A DNA stretch of 64,000 nt from Mytilus trossulus (GCF_036588685.1 NC_086382.1:74373999-74437998), one strand, 5' to 3'. Shown: positions 43,345 through 55,028, numbered from the stretch's first letter. Numbers and translations: made by a program. Notes: generated by a model not told the origin, from the letters alone.

Positions 43345-43489
43345 TAATACAGTTAGACATCTTGAAACAACACACGGAATCTCAAATGACGCTCAATATA
43401 GATTAAGAAAGAATCGTTCATCTGAGCTAAAACTGATCCTTACAATACATGACTTGGCTAAGAACATAGATACTGATGAAAAAAATTGA
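43345..43489 (+). CDS. Possible zinc-finger exon fragment
   Basis: Behind a fair acceptor (ttatctgcag at 43344) a short frame reads SNTVRHLETTHGISNDAQYR and continues to KNIDTDEKN and a stop at 43487. The NTVRHLETTHG segment resembles the histidine half of BED or C2H2 fingers. The matching CxxC half would be in an upstream exon that I cannot see. It could equally be a transposase leftover. Confidence 0.3.
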
Positions 43490-43689
43490 CAGTACATTGC
43501 TTGTATTCAATATGTTTAATACTATACAGTCCCTCGTGAGAGATAACTCTTAAACACAGTGCTATGTTATCGCGGGCTAACATTAGCTTCAGTGGATCAG
43601 CGAGTTGTTGTGGACAGTAAATCATCTAACACGGCACATGTCCTTCACAAAAAAACTGTATGATCAACAACGTTAGTTAATCCATGATT

Positions 43690-43858
43690 GCTTGTTTTAC
43701 ATTGTCTTATCGGGGCCTTTTATAGCTGACTATATGCGGTTTGGGCTTTGCTCATTGTTGAAGGCCGTACGGAGACCTATAATTGTTAATGTTTGTGTCA
43801 TTTTGTTCTTTTGTGGATAGTTGTCTCATTGGCAATCATACCACATCTTCTTTTTTAT
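43690..43858 (-). repeat. Dispersed mussel repeat (tgccaatgagacaa type)
   Basis: From attgtcttatcggggccttt through gggctttgctcattgttgaa to attggcaatcataccacatc. A near-complete copy. Confidence 0.8.
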
Positions 43859-43879
43859 ATAAATACGGTATTCATAAAA

Positions 43880-44105
43880 TTGAGAAGGAAATGGGGAATG
43901 TGTCAAAGAGACAATAACTAGACCAAAGAGCAGACAACAGCCGAAGGTCTTCAATTCAGCGAGAAACTCCCGCACCCGGAGGCGTGCTTCAGCTGGCTCC
44001 TTAACAAAAATGTATACTAGTCCATTGATAATTGACGTCATACTAAACTCCAAAATACACAAGAGACTAAATTCAGGTCCATTTAGGTACCCGTTTACCA
44101 ACCTT
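43880..44105 (+). repeat. Dispersed repeat (gtcaaagagacaa type)
   Basis: Contains tgtgtcaaagagacaataac, cccggaggcgtgcttcagct and acgtcatactaaactccaaa. Same-orientation copy at 50.2 kb, and a fragment inverted at 48.7 kb. Confidence 0.75.
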
Positions 44106-45003
44106 AACAGATTCTAGAAAGTGTGCAAAGAAGAACAGTCAGCAGTGTAACATAAATGCTACAATTTAATTATTCCAATCTTGCAAGCTATTTATGATCT
44201 TTAGAAAGAAGTCTTTTTTTCTAAAATAAATAGCAACACGTGAAGTATTTTAATGATTTCAATGTCAGTGAAGTTAATAAACTAGGATTTAATGATTGTT
44301 TCACATAAACAGGATATGATTAGGTATTGAACAACAAGGTAACATTAAGCAGGTAACTTGGCACCAATGTTTTAAACATGTATGGTTTCTATGAGGAAAC
44401 ATCTGTTTCAGGATGACAGATTGTTATCATATGTCAGACTTTGTATGATGCATGCAGGAATACATGTAAACGTCGATACGTAGAAAAGCAATTTTGTTGT
44501 AATGAAGATCTGATCATGTTTCTTCATTAACTTTAAATTTTCAATTATTTTTTTATTGTTTGCTTAATCGTTACAAAGTGACATTTGTCCATGACAACAA
44601 ATGAATAAATAACTGAAAAGGAATGATAAGATCATGAAAAAAAAGGCTTTGTATTCTGTTACCTTATGCTTGACCTATCCGAGAAAGTAGTGTACGCTTT
44701 TCTTATTGTTTAATGATCTCTGTTAGGTATTCGTTGTTTTTATTTGGTTCAAATTGACAGAAAAAATTTAAACATTATTCATATATCAGCAAAGTCATGT
44801 AAAATATAAATACTGACGAATGCTGTAACATCATTAAACCTTTGTGAACAAATGCCACACTTAAAATCCTGGTACATGTAATAGTTTTGGGTATGGTCTT
44901 TTGAAGTCAAATCTAGCTGTAATCCCGCCATTCGTGATTTTGACTTAGTAAGGGTCCACAGACTGTAGTATTCGTTTGAGAAGCTAATACAAACAAATAT
45001 CAT
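44106..45003. other. No gene seen
   Basis: AT-rich DNA without a supported feature. Confidence 0.55.
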
Positions 45004-45134
45004 AGTATTACCAATCTTAAAAAAAAAACCGATCTCTCATCACTCCCGTTTTCTGATATTACGCGTGGGAGCGAAAACGATATCAGAAAACGAGAGCGAT
45101 GAGAGATCGGTTTTTAATTAAGATTGTAGTATTA
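45004..45134. repeat. Long imperfect palindrome
   Basis: Arms of about 55 bp (aaccgatctctcatcactcc / cgatgagagatcggttttta, and agtattaccaatctta / taagattgtagtatta). The centre is acgcgtgggagcgaaaac. Confidence 0.85.
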
Positions 45135-45391
45135 CAAATTTGGTAGTAGCAATCCAAAAAGTAAGTGTCGTTTTGGGAAGCTTTGTGCTTTGTATGCCAC
45201 TATCCCTGTTACATTCGGAATAAATACGTCAAATTAATTTTCCAAACTTCGATTTTCTAAATATGATCAACAATTGTCTTGTGTTGATTAAACTGAATTA
45301 ATCCTGGACCTTTAATGAAATAGAAAACACATAAAGAATGAATAGCAATTGAAAAATCTCTTAAATTTACTACAATTTAAAATATTACATT
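45135..45391. other. No gene seen
   Basis: AT-rich spacer between the palindrome and a repeat fragment. Confidence 0.5.
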
Positions 45392-45500
45392 TTCGGCCCT
45401 TCATAGCTTGCCGTTTGGTGTGAGTCAAAGACCGTACTTTGACCTATCATCATGGTTTACTTTTACAAATTGTGAGTTGGAAGGAGAGTTCTATAACATT
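45392..45500 (-). repeat. Dispersed mussel repeat (accattataggtcaa type)
   Basis: cggcccttcatagcttgccg, gtgtgagtcaaagaccgtac and catggtttacttttacaaat form the inverse of the repeat at 11522-11665, with a small internal deletion. Confidence 0.65.
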
Positions 45501-45929
45501 CAACTTAGTACGAGAAAGTTGGTGTATTAATTTCTTTACTAAATAAATCGTGGCAGTCCCGAAGGCCGCAATTATTATCCTTTGAAGCTGTAACATCTCT
45601 ATATTTTTTTTGCGGTTATTTTTATGTTGTTGTTCGCCAAAAAAAAAGATGGGAATATGTACCTAAATTAGGACGATAATTTAGAGTAAAAGAGGATAAG
45701 ACTATGAATATGTTACAAATGCTGTCGTCGTTGTTTGTAGTTCTCAATGAACGAACATTCGCAAAAAATGGAATACTTAAAAAAAAAAGTTCATGTCATA
45801 TTTGTTTCCCGTGCATATACCGATACAGAACACATGTTAATGTGTGACCACTATCACAGAGAAGTAAACGTGAATATCTGACCAATTTACGAAGACCCAT
45901 GCAGTAATATTGAATTTCATTAGAACAAC

Positions 45930-45985
45930 ATATGTGCCATTTGGTCTCTAGCAGATAGTTGTCTTATTGGGAATTTAACCAGATC
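45930..45985 (-). repeat. Fragment of the tgccaatgagacaa-type mussel repeat
   Basis: tgtgccatttggtctctagc then agatagttgtcttattggga is a diverged end of the repeat. Confidence 0.45.
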
Positions 45986-46714
45986 GTATCATTTTATAAG
46001 ATCAAAGCCGTCATAACGATTACTGATAAATTTCTGTGATATCGTAAGGTACATAACTATTTGCCGGTAACAGTCAGAGAGGAGGAATAAATACCCATAA
46101 AGTCAGGACTACAATATAGGTCGAAGCCATCAATACACGTGTGAATAGCTTCAGATAACAGTTAGAGCCGCAACATCTACTAAAGAATAAAGCAACAATA
46201 AAACAATACAATATATAATTAAACTCATTAAAGAGGGAATAAAGTCATCAGGCCTATATATAACTGTACTTTCGGAAACTTAATCGTAGGTAAAAAGAGA
46301 TTTGTAGAATCGACATAAGTAATTACGTACCGTTTTTTAAGCTGTTGATGTAAATTTAGCTGCTGAAATCAGCTTGGATCGTTATAACAATTACCTTCGA
46401 GATTGTATTAAAAGTTAAAAGGTTTGAATGTTGATGAAAAAAGCAATGTGGTGAAATTTGTAATTGCACTTATTAATTATAAAACACTTACATACTGATA
46501 ATAAATATCAAGCACTTATTTTTCACAGACCCCTTTGATGAGGATAAAAAGATCTGTAATATATTTAATGGAGCAAGTTATTGGCAATTGTGACGCTTAA
46601 AAGCTTCCTTCTATATCTCAAATTGTGCTCTGCGATGGCAATTGTGCATAATAAAGATAAGATTAACAATAAATAGCATTTAAATTATTCCAATTTCACA
46701 TCAAAGTGTTCACC
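45986..46714. other. No gene seen
   Basis: Intergenic DNA downstream of the GTPase gene, AT-rich and without a supported coding frame. Confidence 0.55.
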
Positions 46715-46720
46715 TTTATT
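46715..46720 (-). terminator. Polyadenylation signal of the RERG-like gene
   Basis: Minus-strand AATAAA about 220 nt past the stop codon at 46938. Confidence 0.45.
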
Positions 46721-46937
46721 CTGGAGTACCATTAAGTAGAAAACCTTACTATCTGACATGGTAACATGTTACGTAAGTTTTAGAAGTGCCGTAGTGTAAC
46801 ACTGAAAACTTTAATTGTATAGTTAAGTGAACATACAATATTTTTTCAAATTTTGATGGAATGCTCGTTTTCATGATTGATGACTACATAGGACGGCTGT
46901 GGCTGTGGTATCTTATTGACTGTAACAAACTATTATA

Positions 46938-47375
46938 TTATGCGCTTAATGTTCTTTTGGCAGGTGTCTTTCCAGAAATAACCTTTTGTATAGCCTGTTT
47001 AAATTTCACTGAAGAACTTTGTTTTCTCTGTCTTCCTTCTTTCACAGTCCGTGTTTTCCGTAAATCCTTCACTAATGTTTTGAATAAATTTTTTATTGAA
47101 GCTACATCCGTCCAATCAGCAGCCGACACTTCACAGAATTGACATCCGATCTCGTCTGCCAGTTCGGTAGCTTCATTGGCGGGAACTTGTCTGTCATGTA
47201 AGAGATCACATTTATTTCCAACCAGAATTCCTATGACTGATGTCGAGTTTTTCACTTGTTCAACGAGTCTTTTGAGTCTAATTATCTCATCAAAGCTTTG
47301 TCTGTCCGTTATGGAATAAACAAACATAAAACAATCTGCCCAGTAAGCATAGCCATCTTTCCAAGCATCTTTTGA
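46938..47375 (-). CDS. RERG-like GTPase, exon 4 (terminal)
   Basis: Terminal exon of a Ras-superfamily GTPase: 145 codons plus stop. It begins behind a polypyrimidine acceptor (tttatatttttgaatag) in phase 0 with SKDAWKDGYAYWADCFMFVY, the region after switch II. It contains the guanine-specificity motif VGNKCD, the G5-like VSA motif (CEVSAADW), and a basic tail with RQRKQSSSVKFKQAIQKV that closely resembles the tail of vertebrate RERG. There is no CAAX box, which also fits RERG and related Ras-like proteins, so membrane anchoring by prenylation is not expected. The complete four-exon protein is 222 residues. RASL11/12-type proteins are the main alternative name. Confidence 0.9.
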   Translation of the reverse strand, partial: SKDAWKDGYAYWADCFMFVYSITDRQSFDEIIRLKRLVEQVKNSTSVIGILVGNKCDLLHDRQVPANEATELADEIGCQFCEVSAADWTDVASIKNLFKTLVKDLRKTRTVKEGRQRKQSSSVKFKQAIQKVISGKTPAKRTLSA

Positions 47376-48998
47376 CTATTCAAAAATATAAAAAGGCAAA
47401 AAATTAGAATAAGAATAATGCAGATGATAACTAGAAGGTAAATATTAATATTTTTGTTCATGCAGAGAAAACATTTATTTCCAGAGACAGCATCCACCCA
47501 ACAACAAAAAAATATCAAATTAACAGAAATGCTAAGATCGTTCATATGACCTCACGCGGATGCTAGGATCGTCTATATGACCTTCAGCGGTGACAAAATT
47601 AAATACAGGTCAATGTCAGACATGTTGGAAATGAATTGACGTTTGTGTTCATATAAAAAAAAAACAAGTACGAAAAAATACACCTCCATTTTAAGATACA
47701 AACTTTGGAATTTGACATTGTAAATTTAAAAATTAGTTTTTTTTTTATTTTTGCATTTTTTAGGAAAGGCTGACTTACACCATAGATTAATTAGAATGAA
47801 CGTTTTCATTTTTAACCATCTTCAGTGTATATTACAAAATGAAATACTTTAATATCTATTAAAGGAATTCCATAATATGCTTGGCCCTAACCTGCTTTGA
47901 ATTGTCCTTGGAAGTAATACCTTTTTAAAAGGCAAATTAAATTAAAAGATTATTGTTCATTCAAAACATCGAAATACATCACATTGAAGCCGTGCAACTG
48001 AGGAAGATGTTCAAACATATCGCATTCCAGTGTTACCATATAAAACCATACAAGTCATTTGATGAAATGACAGAAAATGTCTCCATTAAAATATATCTTA
48101 AAGTTATATCGAATTTCAATGCTATTTTATTTGTGTATTAACACAGCATAGCATAGTTATAGACCAATTATGTTTGAATTTGAGATATATATATAATGAA
48201 AAATACGCATAAAAACGGTATATTACTTTAAAGTAAAATTCCATACGTTGATATAAATGGTTAATTACGGAGTTATGAATGCTACCCTCCTCAAATCTCA
48301 AACATACATGTAGCTTATCAACACAGGTTTGTTTACCTGTCCTCGATATGGGGTCAATAACCTCGTGAGAGTTCATAAACAATTATCATGTTCAAATAAA
48401 GTATACAACCTTAGTTACATCATAAGAACCATAAACCTATTTAAGTGCTATGTAAATACTAATAAAAACTGAACTGACTTAACTCTGTAATACCTTGAAC
48501 TGGCTTTAACCCCGCCGATTGTAACAAAAGTTGCTTTATATGTATATGTTAAATATAGTCCAATAAACAAAAACCAAAAAGTAATACTACTATATGGCTG
48601 TGTTTGTCTACTCACACCCTGAGATCGCAAGTTTTATATAAAATTAATGTTATTTTGAATATCAGCGTATCATTGTTGTGATATAGACACAAGGAAAGTA
48701 ATAGTTTGTTTCGGCTGTTGTCGGCTCTTTGGTCGGGTTGCTGTCCCGTTGACACACATGTACTCCTCATTTCCATTCTCAATTTTATTTTATAGAATGA
48801 TAAATATGACATTTGAAATTATGGGAATTAGAGTCAAATAAAAATATGAGCTTGACAACTATTGTCCCTTTCACTAATTTTAGAGAAAATCTCCACAATC
48901 TAGAGAGAAAAATACCCCAAGTCCACTCTCCCTTTTTGTTTGAACGAACATGACTTTTGTCATTGACATGGCTGATACTTAGTGTGAATTAAGCATAC
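47376..48998 (-). other. Intron 3 of the RERG-like gene
   Basis: Begins with the donor GTATGC after CAG and ends at the acceptor before exon 4. It contains an inverted fragment of the gtcaaagagacaa-type repeat at 48690-48790; otherwise AT-rich. Confidence 0.8.
48690..48790 (-). repeat. Dispersed repeat fragment (gtcaaagagacaa type) in intron
   Basis: ggctgttgtcggctctttgg then ttgctgtcccgttgacacac is the reverse complement of the opening of the repeats at 43.88 and 50.2 kb. Confidence 0.65.
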
Positions 48999-49072
48999 CT
49001 GTCCTGCCGTATCCAGTATTTCTAATCGTACATCATCATCGTCTACCTTACAAGAACATTTATAAATTCTTT
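48999..49072 (-). CDS. RERG-like GTPase, exon 3
   Basis: A 74 nt exon between ttatttcag and the donor GTATGC. It completes a split Glu codon and encodes RIYKCSCKVDDDDVRLEILD followed by TAGQ, ending in phase 0. This is the beta2-beta3 hairpin and the G3/switch II motif DTAGQ, with the catalytic glutamine (Ras Gln61 equivalent) retained. It was too short to appear as a long ORF. Confidence 0.9.
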
Positions 49073-49111
49073 CTGAAATAAAAGTAGAAAGATAATGACT
49101 TGTGAACCTAC

Positions 49112-49187
49112 TGTATATACAAGGATTGAGCTATTATAGTATACAGGGATTGAGCTATTATACGGTATACAAAGATTGATCAATTGA
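49112..49187 (+). repeat. Three-unit short tandem repeat in intron
   Basis: The unit tatacaaggattgagctatt + atag recurs about three times with small changes (tatacagggattgagc, tatacaaagattgat). Confidence 0.7.
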
Positions 49188-50205
49188 TAGCGTAAACCTA
49201 GACCTGTGACCTGGCATGTACTGTTCAATGAATTGATAAACGAAAATGATCAAACACCTTTAGATTATCAGCATATCAGTTATAAACAATGTATCAGTAT
49301 ATCTTAAACATCGTACAACTGTATACTTTTTATCCTTTGAACAAATAAATGAAACGTATATTTATAGCATTTTAATTTATATGCTAGGAAGAGGTAGGAC
49401 TAGAGCATACACTAACTATTTAACCTCTTCCCAGGGTCAAAATTTAAAAGTGTTTAGAACCAACTAGCTACAAACAATGTAGAACTTATAGTATAAATAT
49501 ACATTTTATATTGTAATGTCTTAATGATGACATAATTACTTCAATCATTGTACTTGATTTTTATGCTCTTTATGGGCCCTGTATTTTGGAAAATATTCTT
49601 TATACTATTCTTTTCTATATTCACATTTTGTTCAATTTACATATATTTAGAAAAATCGAATTGTAAATTCAGTCCAACATACTATTTCGGCCATTTATAA
49701 GAAATTATTTTGCAGAAAAAACCAATTTAGCATATGTTTGTAAAATTTTGGTAGTACACCTTAATATGTTATACAAAAGTAGATCCAATATATAATTCGT
49801 ATCTGAACGGCACTACATATGGTTCTCTTTTTTCTATATTTTCTCACATGTAGAGATAGTTCTCGTATCACACTACATTGCTTGTGTCAAAATTTGAGAG
49901 AAATCATTTCAACAACGTATTGCTGTCCATTAACTGGAATCAACAAGTGTCTGCAGTTTTGCACGAATGCCATTGTACTATCAGGTACACATAAATGGAA
50001 ATCATTTTTTGGTTTTCAGTTTACTTGAAACAAAAAGTAAGAACAAAAGATAAAGGAACATGTGCGTTTAACAGATAACTTATCTTCTCTAATTATTTTA
50101 TCCTAAAGTAAGTTCTACTAATGTCTTAAAAAAAACGCAAACATTTAAAAAAAAACTTGTAATGAAAACTTATACACCTGAGCCAGTTAACCTTTGAATT
50201 GAGCA

Positions 50206-50400
50206 TGGAAATTAAGAAGGCGTCAAAGAGACAACAACCCAACTAAAGAGCATAAAACAGAAGGCAACCATTGGGTCTTCAATAGTCATAAAATCCCACA
50301 GCCGGAGGGGTGCTTTAGCTGATCCCTAAACAAAAAAAATATAATCAGTGATTATGGATGTCATACTAAACTCCGAAACATATAAAAGAAACTAAAAATA
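50206..50400 (+). repeat. Dispersed repeat (gtcaaagagacaa type) in intron
   Basis: aaggcgtcaaagagacaaca, ccggaggggtgctttagctg and gtcatactaaactccgaaac match 43880-44105 in the same orientation. Confidence 0.7.
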
Positions 50401-50618
50401 TTTCAGGGCAAATAAGACCAGCAGCTTTCTTGTGAGAGAGTATTGTTAGTGTGTTCCTGCTGTCATATTGAGTATTACACAATCTTTTCAAAGGATCAAA
50501 AAGACAAACAGAATGTTGATAATGTATGTATTGAGGGAAAATTATGGTGCAAAAAGGGAGATATAAATGAGAAAAGAAAAAAAATGTGGATTGAATTATT
50601 CGAGATTTTTTTACTTAC

Positions 50619-50675
50619 CTAATGTTGGACAATATTCACCAATGAAACGTTTCGTCAGATAACGCACTGTTATCG
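50619..50675 (-). CDS. RERG-like GTPase, exon 2
   Basis: A 57 nt exon between ttattttttag and GTAAGT. Completing a split Ala codon, it encodes ITVRYLTKRFIGEYCPTL and the first base of a Glu codon. The sequence LTKRFI.EY.PTLE is the alpha1/switch I region with the conserved Thr (Ras Thr35 equivalent), and is strikingly similar to RERG. Confidence 0.9.
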
Positions 50676-51269
50676 CTAAAAAATAACAACAAAAAAACTT
50701 GAAATGAAGAAAATTTAACACATCAATGGATTAACTATACAGAAGTGGTGTATATTTTAAATAATATTACTTGCCTAAGGTACAAATATGCACAACACTG
50801 TCAAATTTCTAAAAATGGTCCCGTTACCAATCGTGATCTCATGTAGTGGCATGCTATTTCTTTTCTTTAATAGTAATATTTTATATTAAACACCTTGGAA
50901 AACCAGTGTGCATCAAAAGATTTTCAACAGTTGACAAATGGAAAACTAGCCGGCGTAATGTAACGAAAGACATGGTCGAAATAGACGTTTTTGGGGGGTT
51001 TTGTGCATATAAAACTGTTTAATCTCATCCCATAATTTGTCTGTACCAAAGCAAGCTATCGGACCATAATTTGTTGGCTGTTGTTGGGTCTTTCAAATTG
51101 TTTGCATGTCTACCATTTCGGGAGTCACATAATTTTTTGTTGATGTGGTCTATTGTGCCGTCCAATATTTGTTAAAGTTACTGATGTCATCTTGTGTATC
51201 TTTTTTAAAATGCGTTTAAACGTATGCGTGTTAAAAAGTAACTTATATATTTGATAATTTCTTATATTC

Positions 51270-51420
51270 ATTTTGGAGCCTTTGATAGCTGACTATTTGG
51301 TATCGGCTTTGCTCATTGTTGAAGGCCGTATGTTGACCTATAGTTGATAATTTCTGTATCATTTGGTCTCTTGTGGAGAGTTGTCTCATTGGCAATCTTA
51401 TACCACATCTTTCTTATATT
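51270..51420 (-). repeat. Dispersed mussel repeat (tgccaatgagacaa type) in intron
   Basis: ttggagcctttgatagctga, ggctttgctcattgttgaag and gagagttgtctcattggcaa. A near-complete copy. Confidence 0.8.
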
Positions 51421-52261
51421 CATAGACGATTTGAATGTTTCTATTTTAACTTCAACTGTACTATTAACTGTCTAAATTATTAATTATGAAAATGAAAAAA
51501 AAACTCCTGCTTTTGATGTTATGAATAAAGTGAAAGCCACTTCATAACATTTTTTACAGATAATATTCATCAGATGTCAAGATTTTAGATGAAGATTGAA
51601 TATATGACCCAGATATTCATTCGATTTGCACCTTAATGATCTTTTTAAGATTAAAATAACTTTTTTGTTTCAGTGTTATCTTTGGAATTTTTTCAATCAG
51701 GTGAAATCTATAGAACAAACTTCCAAGTAATTTACTTCATAACAGATTCTTAATTATGTTGTGTCACTGTATAAATGAAGATCTCACTTTTATAGATATC
51801 TTCAGTGATGGTATATTTATTTTAGGAAAGTTGAGATGATACGATAACAATATTTGCTACGTTTTTAAATCTGGAAGGTTACTTACTCACTCACAACAGA
51901 CGTACAGGTGGTCACATCAAAGGAAATTATTCATAACATTATTAACAGGTAACCTAACAGGTAAATAAATACCTTGGTTTCCTATTTTTGACTTAAGTCT
52001 ATATCCATTATTTACTTTCCCTCATTTATATAAATTAAAAGCTATTTTGACAGAATCAGTCAGATGATACGTGTACCAAAAATATACATGAAATAAAGAC
52101 GTTGTTTAAAATCTGATAGCAAAGTAAACACTCTACATGTTAAGTATTTAGTCTATTATAAAGATCAGGAAAAGACCTCTCCATAACACTGTCGACAAAA
52201 AAAACCAAGTTTGATGAACGACATACATGAAAATGAGTCAAATCTTTTTTAAAGTTTGTTC

Positions 52262-52390
52262 TTATGTTGTGATGTTACACGTTCAGTGTTCCAGGATCGG
52301 CTCTTGCAAACATGTTAAACCCCGCAACAGTGTGTATGTGCCTGTCCCGTCATGACCCTGTCCTTAGTCGCTGGTTATCAATTTTTTTTT
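52262..52390 (+). repeat. Dispersed repeat (taaccccgccac type) in intron
   Basis: aacatgttaaaccccgcaac then tgtgtatgtgcctgtcccgt match 25985-26060 in the same orientation. Confidence 0.55.
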
Positions 52391-52805
52391 TAGATTTGTG
52401 TCTTGTACAATATGAATAAAAATAAGAATTTAATAAACAAAACAAAACAAATAGTATAGATTATTTTGAATGTCCTATTTCAAATATGAAGATAAGGTTT
52501 CATTGATATGTTTTTTTTTGTTTGACATACATGACATTTCTTATAATAAACTATTTTTGTATAGTTAACGCCAACGTCTCTTTTATTATGTTATCTGATG
52601 ATTTGAACAATTACGTGTGTGCCCTCCTGCACTAGTTTTGAGGCTCTTGTGTTAGCACAGAGTTACACGAAAGGTTATTTGGAAATACATGTAGATATAG
52701 CCCTTACATGTAGGGGCAATGCATTGATGTAATAAAATAATGAAAGACAAATTATTGTTCCCTAATATTACTTTTAATGGTAATTGATAAATTTGAGTTA
52801 CCTAC

Positions 52806-52905
52806 CTGTTTTTCCAACGCCTGCACATCCCACTATTGCTATTTTACATACATCCTTAATGTCACTTCCATTTCCACGGTTAAAACGTGAACCATTAGAG
52901 GACAT
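52806..52905 (-). CDS. RERG-like GTPase, exon 1 with P-loop
   Basis: ATG at 52905 opens 33 codons plus one base, ending at the donor CAG/GTAGGT. It encodes MSSNGSRFNRGNGSDIKDVC and then KIAIVGCAGVGKT, the G1/P-loop (GxxxxGKT), right after a short Ser/Gly/Asn-rich N-terminus. Joining the four exons keeps frame across phases 1, 1 and 0 and gives a 222-residue small GTPase with all five G motifs. Family knowledge: RERG binds and hydrolyses GTP, acts in the cytosol and restrains growth in vertebrate cells; its role in a mollusc is unknown. A further 5' untranslated exon is possible (attatag lies 17-23 nt upstream of the ATG). Confidence 0.9.
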
Positions 52906-54131
52906 CCTTATAATGACTGTCTATAATCCAACTAAATATTTTAAATCATGTAGAGATCATTAAAATTTTCACATGTTCATACGAATATAATAAAAGTCAA
53001 AACCACTTTGTAACAAAGTTAAAGTATTTTAATTCCAAACTATTGATCCGAGACTGTAGGAAAAAACTAAGATGTCAACTTTGTACCAATCTGATAACCC
53101 TATGGAAGTAACTGTACCCTGATTTGAATCTTTCTAACACCTGTAATCACTAACACCTTGAACAGGTAAATCTGATAAGACCTGTAAAGATAAATTCTTT
53201 GTGTATTGGGTTACTTTGAAATTTTCAAAACAAAACCCTAACTTTTATGTTTTCTGAACGTGTCAAAATCGAGATAAATTTCAAAATAATTCAATTTCTG
53301 TCTAAGACAGACTTAAGGCTATTTCCTAAAACACGAGTGGTTTGTTCTAAAGATTTAAAACTGTTCAATTAATATTGTCGTATAATCCCAAACTAAGAGT
53401 ACGTTGTATTGACTTTATGTATAGTTTGAACAAACATCGTCAATTTACCGGTTAATTTCATTGACAAGATGTTCCGTCTTAAAGCCCACCTGCGATAACC
53501 TTCTCACATTAGTAATTAATCATATTCGAGATTTGTCTGTTGTTTAATGTAAGTTTACTATGGTCTGGTATCGGTAAACATTGAATGTAATATTTTTATT
53601 ATTGACACTTGAGTTTATTTACATGCACTTCTCTAAAGTTAGCTTTAGTCCACTTTTCCCAAACAATTTTGGCTCATAAGTTAATTGCACTTTATGAAAT
53701 CAAAATGAATTATAGCTTCTATTTATAACATAGAAATACATACATAAATTTAAATGCATTTTTGATGTGCATTTAGTTTTATTGACGACGGCTGTCTATC
53801 TTAATAATCAGACGGAAATAATTACATAAATCGAAAGGAATGCACTAAATAGTTCTAATTAATTATATTAACTTCCTTCTCAGTTAAAGAAATTGTTAAA
53901 TATTAATCATGTTTCAAATTATCTTGTTTCGCTAACTTTAATTTTAATCATATTAGCCTATTTATTCCATTTAAAATCCTATTTTTAGTGTTATAAAGGA
54001 AGCTTTGACTAAATCTTTAAACGGTGTATTCTTTTTCATAGGGTACACAAAATAGTATTAACATAAATAACAAAATCCAAGGTATAAATTCACAATTCAA
54101 AATCCGAGATTTCCATGAAACCTGGCTAAAT
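52906..54131. other. Upstream region of the RERG-like gene; no other gene
   Basis: AT-rich DNA that should contain the promoter. No TATA box, CpG cluster or repeat that I can defend. Confidence 0.45.
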
Positions 54132-54293
54132 CAAACGCTCGACTATTAGTATATAAACCAACAGAACGAATGGAAAATAAGTGCGCTATTCATGACCCAG
54201 TACCGTGAAGCATTTTCCAAATAATCCTGGTTTTATAGCTAGCAAAGTTATTTCATTCGTTCTGTTAGTTGACATAGTCGAACGGTCGATTTT
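54132..54293. mobile_element. Small TIR element (MITE-like)
   Basis: Left ctcgactattagtatataaa and acagaacgaatgg are matched by the inverted cattcgttctgttagttgac and atagtcgaacg at the right. The total is about 160 bp with ~45 bp arms. Confidence 0.65.
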
Positions 54294-54875
54294 GTCAAGT
54301 TTTAAGGACTGTCACCGTCCGCTATTGAATTTACGTTGAAGTTATGTATTTTTACTTTTTGTGATATTTTATAAAGATGACTATAGTGATGATATTAAGA
54401 TGAATATTTTATTAATATTCTGCTGTATACACTGTTACCACACTGGTGATTGTACAAGCTACTTTAGTATCGTTCAAAGTCAAAATATGTTCTATGTTCT
54501 GATTATTTATAAAAACTGATAGTTAGAAAAGAAGTTAATTGTAGCATTAAACCTGAAGCTTTTCAAACCAACCGAGATAGCGATAACCTTTATAAACTAC
54601 AGCTTCAAGTTTTATTGTAAATGATTTTACTGAAATAGCATTTGAAAACTTAACTGATTGATTCAATTTAGTTTTAATCGATTTGTTGCTTTTATCATCA
54701 CTGCGGCATTTGTTTGTTTTCTATTTAGAAAATTAAAAAAACATTTAATAAATGAAGTGAATAACAAAACGTTATTATACTAACATTTAAAAAATTTGAT
54801 ACTGCTTCTATGATTTCTAAGATGTACTTTAATTTTGTAAATACAGAAGAGATGTTTCAATCTTTTGGCCTTTTA
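54294..54875. other. No gene seen
   Basis: AT-rich DNA without a supported feature. Confidence 0.55.
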
Positions 54876-55028
54876 AGAATTGAATGCTTCTTTTTGTAAA
54901 TTTATTGGGGTGTAAAAGCGTTGACCGAAGTACATTTTGTATGAAGCGCGGAAGCGCTTCATTCTAAAATGTACGCACGGTCAACGCTTTTACAACCCTA
55001 TAAAGTTACAAAAAGAAGAATTCAATAC
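54876..55028. repeat. Long imperfect palindrome
   Basis: Arms of about 70 bp (tgtaaaagcgttgaccgaag / cggtcaacgcttttacaacc, with attgaatgcttctttttgta / tacaaaaagaagaattcaat outside). The centre is atgaagcgcggaagcgcttc. Confidence 0.85.

Larger units (their letters stand above)
49073..50618 (-). other. Intron 2 of the RERG-like gene
   Basis: Contains a short tandem array at 49112-49187 and a dispersed repeat at 50206-50400. Splice sites agree with consensus (GTAAGT donor, tttcag acceptor). Confidence 0.8.
50676..52805 (-). other. Intron 1 of the RERG-like gene
   Basis: Donor CAG/GTAGGT at 52805 and acceptor at 50676. It carries two dispersed repeats (51270-51420 and 52262-52390). Confidence 0.8.
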
